This document shows, one piece after another, positions 11,076 to 20,712 of a DNA stretch of 64,000 nucleotides. This DNA comes from Entrophospora sp. SA101 (taxonomy: Eukaryota > Glomeromycota > Glomeromycetes > Entrophosporales > Entrophosporaceae): positions 1 to 64,000 of the forward strand of contig CAUDNR010004600.1 in NCBI GenBank assembly GCA_958430865.1, in the 5' to 3' direction. The translations under genes were made by a program, and so were the position numbers. Position 1 is the stretch's first letter. Each line of letters starts with the position of its first letter. The notes beneath the pieces were generated by a model, which saw nothing but the letters and a program-made list of their open reading frames with translations, did not search any database and was not told where the DNA came from.

Positions 11076-13874
11076 ACCATTCCAGAATTATTTAACTTGG
11101 TTTGAAGTGGTTTTAATTTTATGATGTTAATGTTTAATAAATCTCTTTACTTGTTCATAAACCACTACTTTTTCTTTGAGAAGTTCAGTACCTATAAAAG
11201 GTTCAAAGATTGGGATCTTGACATAGCAACATATGCTTGTCTTATTTTATTTATTTATTTTTATAAAATTGTTATTAACTAATGAATATATATATGAATG
11301 CAATCCATTTATATATAATATCTTTTTCAAAAACTTCCAGAGTTTGGTCATGATTTTTATTGCCAAGAAAGATCTGTCATTACATTAAATATATGATAAA
11401 TATGTAAAGGTTAAAATGTTATTTATACATTCAAATTCTCTATTCTCGGTAAATTTTTACTATAATAACTTGTTCTGATAGCTTCTGATAAAAACCAGCG
11501 ACGACATCTTTACTCCATTAACCAGCCTTTATTAATATTTTTAATGAGCATCATTTATACATTTCACTTTAATTCCAATTTATCCAACGCCAAATAAGAA
11601 TCTTTAATATAATATATAATGCACAAGATTTTAAATATTAATATAACTAATATTATCATTGTTTTCATCTAAAGCTTTAACGCTTATAAGTTGGTTTTAT
11701 GTTATCTCTTTGTTATCATCATTATTGATGATTTTGTACGAACTTTTGGCATATAAACATTAACGGGAAAATCTCCCACAAAAAGGTACTAACTAGTAGT
11801 ACACTATTTCACGAGGATACATAATAGGTCACAGTAAGAATTTTTTTAATTAAAAAAAAAAGATTTTTATTTTTTATATTATCACCATTAATGGACATCC
11901 TCGAATTGGGTAGAATGGGGTGTATTTATGCATGTGGTGCTGAAACTAAATTGGATAGAAATTGCAATGTATTACGAAAATTCTGGGCACTTCCATTCTT
12001 TATTTGAACAAAAACTCTTGACAAAATTAGAATGTCTTTTTCATACATCACATTAAAAATATATAGTTAAAGAGGATGACATTTGTACTTCCAAGCAATG
12101 CTGTGCATATAATGTTTTATTGCAAAATGACGATGATACAAAATTATGTAATAAGAATTCCACTGCTTTTAATTAAAAGATTGTGTGTTTGAAGATACAC
12201 ACACACACTATCCCAAGAGCAGAAATATTTTTTGTTTAGATGCATAAATAGACAGGAAGTTAGCATATGGATATGATTGATAAACTCTAAAAAAAAACGT
12301 GAAAAAACTTGTCGTGAAACCTTGAACACATTATCATTAATCGTAACACTAAGTTCAATCGCTAATAATATCCAGCCAGCTTTATTGTTTGATGTGCCAC
12401 ACCATTCTAATCAGACTAAAAAAAAAAAGTCACAATCTAAGTTTGATCATTCGTCAAATCAAAAAGGAACTCACTCGTCCACAAATGAACACATATTAGT
12501 ACTATGTCATTTAACTGAAACACAACTTCACCAGTAACGAGTTACTTTGTTTTTAACTAGGCCAATTGTATATAAAATCCATGAAATGACAATCAAAATT
12601 TAGGTATATTATTCTTTAGTATATTAAAGATGGCCCGAAATTTGTTTTTTGCATTGTTAATTTCGGGTCCTCGACATTCCTTACATGAATGACATAAAAA
12701 AGCTATACTGTTTAAAGAACTCAGGTATGATTACTCTATTACTATGAAAAACTAATTTCGGCGAAGATGAGAAAGGTAGGCAATCTCGGCAAATAAAAAT
12801 TATTGAAGTTTTGAATTTTTGCGAGCCAATTCATTCCATGTGGTTCCGTTGTATAGGATTAACTAATACTAATACTAAATACAGCTACGGTAAATTTGAA
12901 TTATTTAATCATTGTTATAGCCAACCAATCACACTATGGCAAATGAAAAAATCATCCATCTATTGTTCATTTTTTTGTAACCTCAAAAGTGCGCCTAAAT
13001 GTTTAGTCGTTTACTATTACTATTAATATTAATAAAAACAAGAGATCTACAAAGGTGTTAAATAAAAATCTATATTTATTCCTCTTAAAGCATCTTGTAA
13101 ATTTTCTGATTTGTTATAATTTTGTAAAAAAATGAGCAATTTTTTTTAAATCAAACGCCTTAACGGAAATAATGGAATAAAAAATTCTTTCCAAAAAAAT
13201 TTTTTTTAATCAATGACAATTATCATTATCGTTACCATTCATTCATTCAACATTACATAACGATATATACACAATAAATAAATACATATGTGAAAATTTT
13301 GATATTTGGTTAGTCTGTTCTTTATTTTAAAATAATTAATCTTCAATATATGTATGCATTTAGAAATACAAAGAAAGGGTCTCGACAACCATACATGCAC
13401 TCAATAAATAATTTAATATTCTAGTAACATTTTTTATTTTTTTATTTTTTTTTTTTTTGATTACATTATATATATTATATATGTGGAGTGCTTAATAATA
13501 AAAAGATTTTTTTTGATATTCAGATTTTGCCAATAATGAAATAATGAAAATGATAAAAATGCTCAACCTCTATGTATGCTCATAAATTAGTGTGTGTGTG
13601 TGTGTTTATTTGGCAACATCTAAATTTGAAGTAATAATAATATTAATAACCTTTTTTTTGAAACTTATGAAAATCATAATTCTTATTATTATATTGGAAT
13701 TGGCGATTGATTATATTATGCGCGGGAAATTAAATAAAACGAAATTAAAAAAATTAAAATTAAAAAAATTAAAAATTAAAATAAATTAAAAATTAAATAA
13801 ATTAAAAATTAAATAAATGTTCGAGATGTTTTTTTTTGATATCGAAGTTGAAAGAATCACTATGTAAATAAATT
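11076..13874. other. 2.8-kb intergenic region between APC4 and the kinase-like gene
   Basis: No gene supported. It contains short AT-rich frames only. Simple repeats include (CA)n at about 12197-12208, (GT)n at about 13591-13604, and long T runs near 13434-13458. A run of AAATTAAAAATT-like units lies at about 13738-13816, just downstream of the kinase-like gene. A plus-strand frame at 12277-12537 has mixed composition and could be an old fragment. Confidence 0.5.
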
Positions 13875-15249
13875 TTAAGACTGTTGCCTCCGAAGCCCTG
13901 GGAAATTTAGTAAACGACTTGTGTAAATAGCTTCGTTATGAATTTTTTGTCTTTGGAATGCATATTTTTCGAGTTTGGAAAATTTTATTCCTTCTGCTTT
14001 ATCAAATTCAATAGAAATTTCGGTAGGGGTTGGATCATTACAAATCTTTGTAAACCATGATCCAATTGTTTCATATAATTTCGAAGCTGTTGGTCTTTTT
14101 GAAGGATCATGATCCCAACATTGCTGCATAAGATCGTTATAACTCTTAGGCGCTTCTTTGCTTATCTTTGGCCTTTTTCCGTCTATTATTTTTTGCGCTA
14201 GCTCTTCGTTATGTGCCACATTATGAAAGGGTTTAATCCCTGCACCTAATGTCCACATCAAAATTCCAAAACTGTAAATATCCGATTCGTAAGTATAACA
14301 ACGATCTAATAAAACCTCGGGTGCTATATAAGGAAGTACACCATATATGTTATTGTCGTTTTCGTCCTCTACTTTTCCTCCCGGAATATTTAATCCAACG
14401 TCGCTAATGCACGTGTATATAAAGTCATTTTCATTGTCTACTAAGATATTTCCTCCATGGAGATTCGTGTGGAATAATTTTTCTTGGTGAATATGGTCCA
14501 GACCATTGGATATTGACCAAAGTATTTCAACAATGTCGCGCCAACAAAGTACACCTTTCGATTCGTCAAGAAATTGATAAAGATTCCCGTTTTCATAATA
14601 TTTCATCACAAGACAAAAACATGAGGTGTTGTCGCGTGTAATTCCAAAACAGTCAATGACATAATTGCTTCGTACACAACTATGTAATTTATACAACTAA
14701 ATTAATTGTATCAACAAAAAATGATTTATTAATTAATCGATTTACATTATTAATTAATTAATTAACTGGAATAATTACACGATCGATAAATTCGCGAGAT
14801 ATATTTTGTGAATTGTTGAATCTTTTAATTGCAACCTTGATCGGTCCATTTCTTATGTAACAGTCCATGGTTTTTTCCCACAATAAAATAGGTCCGTCAA
14901 TCCAATACGCCGAATAAACTGTGCTATATAATCCCGAGTTTTCATACTCGATAAGGTCAAATTCGTTCCATTTTATCCATTCAAAAAATTCTACTTGAGC
15001 AACTGCGTTAGTTTGTGTATATTTTATAAATTTATCTATTTCGACATTATTACTTGTCCATTGGCTGAAATTTCGTATAAAATATTGCTTTTCACAAATC
15101 ATACAAAACTTGTACTTGATGTTAGGATTACCACATTCTAAACATTTTCTTTTGGGTTTAGTAATAGTAGGGACCTCTTTTTTCTCTTTATTAGTTACAT
15201 CTTCAGGATTTTTGGCTTCTCCCTGAAGATTATGATGACTATCTGTCAT
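13875..15249 (-). CDS. TKL-like protein kinase homologue with degenerate active site, 2 exons
   Basis: 434 aa, exons 15249-14767 and 14696-13875 with a 70-nt GT-AG intron in phase 0. Residues 36-52 form a C-x2-C...C-x2-C zinc-ribbon-like N-terminus. A linker of the type common in glomeromycotan kinases follows (WNEFDLIEYENSGLYSTVYS). The ATP-lysine is kept (VAIK, K142), and so are the Asn of the catalytic loop (N244), the Asp of the DFG motif (as SDVG, D260) and APE (286-288). The catalytic HRD is HTN (237-239), so the usual catalytic Asp is Asn, and the Gly loop has lost two glycines. This suggests a pseudokinase or a weak kinase. The C-lobe looks intact (SDIYSFGILMWTLGAG, DPSKRPTA). Substrates unknown. 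An identical copy lies at 59510-60884. Confidence 0.85.
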
Positions 15250-17390
15250 TAATTTTATAATTCGAGTATATTATTGAATAAATAAAAATTACCGATTTTA
15301 ATTTTATTCAATAATATACGAAAGGGACTCTATTACTACATTATATAATCGATTGTTTCATTGAAGCGCGATTAACCACATAACATTATATAATCAATAG
15401 ATTGTGTAAAGCTTAGCCGAAATCAAAACTAATTTGGTAGATTGCACGTTGACACATATGGACACTCCTTTATCAAATAAAAAACGGGTTTAGTGTATTG
15501 TATGTATTGAAAAACGATCAACAATTTATAAATGAAGAATATTGTAAAAGTATCACTGGAGAAGAGTGAAGTATCTTATTAAAGAAAAAATTTTTTATTA
15601 GTGGTAAGAATTTATACAAGTTTATTAATCCTTTTCTTTTACAAAAAGAATCAATTGCTAATTAAAGCTTAGAGGTTTCCATGCATGGTTTTATTAACAT
15701 TTTGTCTATTTTTTTTGTACTAATACTAATACTAAACAATGAAATGAGGATTTTCGTGCACATTTTCACACGAGAAATTAGAAAACGGTATAATTAGTAC
15801 TATTTTAAGAACAATTAAAAAGAAAAATTAATTGTTGTGCTTCCCACGATAAGTGTGTGAGTATAAGATTTTACAATTAAATATCATTATCAGAAGTTCT
15901 TGATCGAAAATCTACCTAATGAATAAATGAATGATTATGTTGTGTGCGTGAATTTGAATTTTAAAATTCACGCGTAAAATAAATTAGCGATCATAACTTT
16001 GTATACTCGCCCCAAAAAATTTTTTAAAAATTACATCTTTAAAGGTTTAATTTCAATTTTGAATAATGGTAAATTTTTCCAATTGAAAAATATATTGATT
16101 AATTTTTTTAAAATATTTGTTAGATCAACAAGAAATATTATTGTAGAAATAAATTCTTAATCTAATTAAGCTAATAAAGGTTATGCCTGTATATTGCATC
16201 ATCATTTATAGCAGCAAAGTACAGACAAAGTTCACATCATTTGAATATGACAGCCACCAAATGTTAAATGAGAATATTTGCATAATAATTGGTTACTTAC
16301 ATTGATTTTAAAATATTCTGCCTTTTAGGTGATCTTTAATTTATGTGACAATGATTTGATGACATGAATGAATTTTAATCACTTTTATAGCCAGTCGTAT
16401 TAGATACACCATCACTTCCAAAATGATAATTATTTGATTTAGAAAGCGGTCTTAAAGTAGAAGTTTTATCACTAATATTATTTTCAATTTGTAAAAGTTA
16501 TACAAGTCATGAGAATAATTTTGATTTACTTTTTTTGGTCAAAGTAATATTAATAATATTAATCTGATTCTTTATGCATTGCAAATTCTGTAGTTCCATT
16601 TCTATTTCTACAAAGTTTTCAAAAAGAAACTTATTTCTAAACCAATGTTTATTAGCAGTTTTTTCAAACATTCTTTGGTTTCAAATTCATCAATATCAAT
16701 TATTTCATCATATGATAACTCATTAGTTTCATTGTTATGTTTGAAATAGCAGCATTTTCATCAAAAGGATTATTTCATGAAAATTGTAGAACCCCAAAAT
16801 ATATCCACAAAGGTTGGTGTTAGCAAATTTCATATGATGAATATGCAAACCTGACCTTATTTATTAATATTTCGGGTCCCAGATCGTTTTTGAGTCATTT
16901 TATTTTTTAAGAGTTGGAATTCTCTTCTATATCCAAAAATCTAAATCAATATAGAGAAGTTTTTAACTAGTGCAAATTTAAAACAGTTGACGAAGTGTAA
17001 CATGTACTACGTCATAAATTTGTAAAAGATCTTCGATTTTGTCACGAGAAACTTCAGTAAATCGCGGGTTTAGGTGGGTTGCAAAAAAACATTTTTTAGG
17101 GAATTTGGATGTACTATTTAGTGATCTGCACCATACTTGAACCCACAGGTTCTTATGTTGCAATACAGGCAAACTTGATTTGGTCATTCATTATTTATTT
17201 GTACTTAAATAAATTGAGGGCGTTGTTGACGTATTAAATTTGTGCAACTTTGAGGTTTTAAATTCCTCCGTGGTAACGCGAAATATCAACGAGAAAAGTT
17301 TTAATTCTATCTATGATTTTGTTTTTTTTTGAGGGGAGGATTAAAAGGATCTACAAGACCAATTGACTATATTGGTGTCTTGAACCGTAT
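15250..17390. other. 2.1-kb intergenic region upstream of the kinase-like gene
   Basis: No complete gene. Immediately upstream of the kinase-like start is an inverted repeat (15262-15287 / 15296-15321) with a 17-bp perfect core, GTATATTATTGAATAAA. A second 10-bp perfect palindrome arm pair (GCGTGAATTT) lies at 15946-15973. A short minus-strand frame at 16978-17187 has ordinary composition (ATHLNPRFTEVSRDKIEDLL) and may be a gene remnant, but no family is recognised. Confidence 0.45.
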
Positions 17391-17529
17391 ATGGGGCATG
17401 CTACAACAAAATCAGACAAAGTGAACATTTATATTACCAAGAATTCAGGGATCAAATTTGTAATGTGATTATTAAAATCTCCCATTTGTTTGTTATCTTT
17501 GTTTTTTCCTTAATATCAAGTGATATAGA

Positions 17530-17569
17530 ATTACTCCTATATAAAAATAATTAACATATCAGATCTACT
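17530..17569 (+). promoter_or_regulatory. TATA box upstream of the small ORF
   Basis: CCTATATAAAAATAATTAA at about 17537-17555, 15-33 bases before the ATG at 17570. The same block precedes the related ORF near 40900 and the copy at 63172. Conservation between diverged copies suggests a real core promoter. Confidence 0.5.
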
Positions 17570-17809
17570 ATGGAACCCAAGAATTATAGTACTATCAGAA
17601 GTATTTTAAAAAAGGAACAAACCGAAAAAATTGCTCCTTACATTTTCAAAATAAATGATACTCGGACAATTGAAGCTTATCTAAGGAATGAAAGGATTAT
17701 CTATGAAATTTACCAAGAAGAAAGAAAAATAATAAACATCAGGAAAATAAAGCGGAATGAAGGTGTGCTATTACCTAACAAAAAACAGAAATCTTTAGGA
17801 GGAAAATAA
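17570..17809 (+). CDS. small basic conserved protein of the TIR element
   Basis: 79 aa, highly charged, starting MEPKNYSTIRSILKKEQ. It is predicted largely helical with a Lys/Arg-rich C-terminus and no Cys. A diverged copy at 40946-41269 keeps about 60 N-terminal residues with mostly conservative changes, so the reading frame has been under selection. Both copies sit about 180 bp inside the same terminal repeat and share a TATA box. Function unknown. A role in DNA or RNA binding is conceivable from charge alone. It could instead be a host gene fragment captured by the element. Confidence 0.6.
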   Translation: MEPKNYSTIRSILKKEQTEKIAPYIFKINDTRTIEAYLRNERIIYEIYQEERKIINIRKIKRNEGVLLPNKKQKSLGGK

Positions 17810-17844
17810 TATGAAAAATGAAGTCTTATGGTTGAACAATTAAT

Positions 17845-18090
17845 CTATTTTTTCCTTTTAATTCTTTTAGTAACATAAATCATAGCAATTGTAAAGCCTA
17901 AGATTAAAGTTATACCTACTATTCATAACCCAATAGATTTACCATCAAAATTTTCTTCATTGTTTGAAATATTGTTTTTATATTCCTCTGCAGCTTTGAC
18001 AAAATCTTCATCTTTTAAATCTGAGGCAATATTTTTAAGTTGGTAGATATTGGGAGCTTGAGTATTTCTATTATGTTTATAATCAGGCAT
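17845..18090 (-). pseudogene. small tail-anchored membrane protein ORF with one in-frame TGA
   Basis: Frame starting MPDYKHNRNTQAPNIYQ at 18090, with a soluble acidic/Asn-rich stretch. One TGA (codon 55, where Trp would fit) follows, then a hydrophobic segment (IVGITLILGFTIAMIYV) and a basic tail KRIKRKK. It is convergent with the ORF ending at 17809, 35 bp away. Apart from the TGA it looks like an 81-residue single-span protein. Either the copy is recently inactivated or the hydrophobic tail belongs to another exon. Confidence 0.4.
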
Positions 18091-19117
18091 TACATAAATT
18101 TTTTAATAATCACATGATTATCATCAATAAAAATATCAAAATCTGAACAATTCATTCCAACACCAAGTGCCAATAATAATACACAATTCTTTTTAATAAA
18201 CAAAATGTCATTTAAAGAATCAAGAAAATAACAAAGAATTTGAAAGAGGGTAAGTGTTTATCATAAGAATGGTGATGGCTATGCCACTTGTTGTCACTCT
18301 AATTATTTATTTATGAATTGTTTTTATTTTATTATTATCAGTAGTAATAAATGAGTGACGGCGAACTTGCCACATGAGCTTTTAATCGAAATATTTGAAT
18401 ATATATAATTCAGATAATTACAAAACATTATATTCTTGCACTCTGGTTAATAGACCATGGCACTACATTAGTATTCCGATTTTATGGAGAAACTCACTTT
18501 ATTCTTTTGGGATCACTAAAATATTAATTAATTGTTTATTGGAAAAAGATAAGGATCACTTAACTAGAATGGAATTAACTTTAACTTTTGACCTATTGGA
18601 AAAACCATCATTATACAATTATGTACCAGAATTGATTTTGGCAATTCTCATTTTCATTTAGTGACAGAAAGTGGATTAGAATTTTTATGAAATAAATTAG
18701 TAGAATTTATTTTAGAACATTCAACAAATCTTAAAACATTTAATACTTACCAAACAGATCTATATTTGGTAAAAGACTATCAAATATTTGACAATTGCTT
18801 TCAGAATCCTCATGCTGAAGATAGTTTGGTTCAACTAATTGAAGTGCAAAATCAAATAAAGTGGTTAACAATTAATTCATTTCATAAACAAGCTTTATCA
18901 GATAATTACAAAAAAGCAATTCTAGCACATTCACAATCAATAATATATTATTCAAGTAATGGGTATAACAATTTAGATCATATATTAGTACTGACATTTA
19001 AAAAATTAAAGACTTTATTATTAAAAATTAATAGTTACAAAACAAAATATTTAAAAATATTTTATTACCAAACATTGAATTTGTGAAATTGAATATTTGT
19101 TATAGTTGGTCAATTCA

Positions 19118-19275
19118 GGGTTGGCAAGTGTGCGGTCCATTGATGGTCTATTGGTAGTCCATTGGGTCCATTGGGTCCATTGGTATAACACTAACCATAT
19201 TTAGTATTTTAATAATGGCAATGGACCAGTCCAAAATCCATCAGTTCTCAATGGACCAATCAATTTGTCAACCCC
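19118..19275. mobile_element. MITE copy 1 (GGGTTGGCAA ends)
   Basis: 158 bp, ends GGGTTGGCAA and TTGTCAACCC as imperfect inverted repeats. The interior is symmetrical around TGGTCCATTG / CAATGGACCA motifs. TCAATT occurs close to both sides. It is about 85% like copy 2 and is inserted in the F-box pseudogene. Confidence 0.75.
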
Positions 19276-19439
19276 GGATCAATTCTATCAGACTTGTCTG
19301 ATTTTATTAAAATCAATGGAGGAACTTTAAGAAATCTAAAACTTTATGGTTTCCCAGACAATAATGAATCTTTAGGAGAGTTATTTCAATCAATAATACA
19401 ATATTGTAAAAACCTATTAGACTTATCAACACAATATAA

Positions 19440-19538
19440 GTTTGAAGTATATGAAGAAATAATGAAAATATTTGATAGTTGTAACAAATTAGAAAGGATT
19501 GTATTTCCATTTGGATGAAATAGATGATTGTAATAGAA
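19440..19538. repeat. 99-bp direct repeat, left member
   Basis: The F-box body sequence at 19440-19538 is repeated at 19692-19790 with about three mismatches, directly on the other side of MITE copy 2. Its position suggests a duplication linked to the MITE insertion or its repair. Confidence 0.8.
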
Positions 19539-19540
19539 CA

Positions 19541-19690
19541 GGGTTGGCAAATGAGTAGTCCATTGATGGGTCTATTGGTGGTTCATTGGCCCATTAGTAT
19601 AACACTTTAACCATATTTAGTATTTTATTAATGGCAATGGACCAGTCCAAAATCCATCTGTTATCAGTGGACCAGTCAATTTGCCAACCT
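19541..19690. mobile_element. MITE copy 2 (GGGTTGGCAA ends)
   Basis: 150 bp, same family as 19118-19275. It starts GGGTTGGCAA and ends TTGCCAACCT. The interior TATAACACTTTAACCATAT is shared with copy 1 apart from one indel. Confidence 0.75.
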
Positions 19691-19691
19691 G

Positions 19692-19790
19692 GTTTGAAGT
19701 ATATGAAGAAATAATGAAAATATTTAATAATTGTAACAAATTAGAAAGGATTGTATTTCCATTTGAATGAAATAGATGATTGTAATAGAA
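19692..19790. repeat. 99-bp direct repeat, right member
   Basis: Near-identical to 19440-19538; see that entry. Confidence 0.8.
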
Positions 19791-20194
19791 TTATTGAAGT
19801 TCTAAAACAAACATCTCCGGAAAAAATTAAAATCAATATCAGTTGATAATAGAATTTTTAATTTTAAAGATAACTATTGGAAGGAAGATTACTAAGACAA
19901 ATTAATAAAAAAATACGATTTTCATTGGTTGTGAATATTTTTTTTTACAATTATATCAATCTAACATTTGTAGAGAATATTAGCAAATAATTTGGTTAAC
20001 AAAACATTGACAAGTGGTAAAGACAAATTTAGTCACTATTAGAGCTCTCAATCAGGTTGGGTAAAGAACTCGGCCAGGTAATCAATCACTTTACTTGAGA
20101 CATTATAAAAATTCTGATGTTAAAAATTTTGGACCCTGAAATTTTTGGTAATACAAATGTTCATTTTGCCTGGTTTTGTTGCAAGCATGCCCCA

Positions 20195-20712
20195 TAAAGA
20201 ATTTTAAAAACAGGCGCTTCGTTATATCGAGCGCCGACGTATGTAATTAATTGTGTACCTGCCTCTTTTTCTAAAAGTATATACAACGTGATACAATCAC
20301 TAATATATGTAATTGTTTTCTATTCTGTGTTTCAAAAAATTTCTTGGGGTCATAGAGTTAAGAAACCCCTTCTCTCTCTATTATTATTATTATATTTATT
20401 CGTTAATAAATAAATAAATAAAAGACATAACTTAAAAATTTCCGGGGTGTATAAATATTACTCAATAAATTCACCAAAAAAAAAATTTTTTTTTTTGTCA
20501 AAAAAACTAAAAAACTAAAAAATAAAAAAATACAATAATATTAGTAGCAAGTAGTTGTAGTTTATATCTACCGTCTTCTACTTTTATTTCATTTATTCTC
20601 AAAAAAAGATAGACATACATACATCAATCTTTATTTTTTGTAACTCTTGTAAACTAAATCATAAAATAAAATCTTTCAACAACAACAAAAAATTAAAAAA
20701 AGCCAATAATAG
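20195..20712. promoter_or_regulatory. upstream region of the Rim15-type kinase
   Basis: 518 bp from the right end of the TIR element to the kinase ATG. It contains CT-rich tracts (CTTCTCTCTCTATTATT near 20370) and poly-A/T runs, and ends in AACAACAACAAAAAATT just before the start, a typical fungal 5' leader composition. The element's end thus lies in the promoter-proximal region. Confidence 0.4.

Larger units (their letters stand above)
18351..19860 (+). pseudogene. F-box/LRR protein pseudogene, broken by frameshifts and two MITEs
   Basis: F-box proteins are substrate receptors of SCF ubiquitin ligases and form large families in Rhizophagus. The F-box is visible as LPHELLIEIFEY followed, one frame over, by NYKTLYSCTLVNRPWHYIS and ILWRN. 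The rest (18395-18661, 18680-19086, 19294-19518) matches the usual LRR-like continuation (KTFNTYQTDLYLV, IDFIKINGGTLRNL-like). A frameshift near 18395, stops at 18661 and about 18690, and insertions at 19118-19275 and 19541-19690 disable it. Confidence 0.75.
17392..20194. mobile_element. candidate TIR transposon carrying two small genes (unnamed family)
   Basis: Ends are imperfect inverted repeats of about 63 bp. The left end (17392-17455) starts TGGGGCATGCTACAACAAAA. The right end (20131-20194), reverse-complemented, starts TGGGGCATGCTTGCAACAAA, and both continue to a shared TTCAGGGTC-like stretch. TA dinucleotides flank both ends (17390-17391 and 20195-20196), consistent with a TA target duplication. 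The interval holds a plus-strand ORF (17570-17809), a minus-strand membrane-protein ORF (17845-18090), and an F-box pseudogene with two MITEs. No transposase is visible, so it would be non-autonomous. Further copies of the end lie at 27594, 40751, 54118 and 63027. Whether all 2.8 kb moved as one unit is uncertain. Confidence 0.55.

Noticed and set aside
18361..18365. A natural end of the 9.7-kb duplication at 18365
   Set aside because: That position is only where the window ends for the second copy; the true right limit is not visible.
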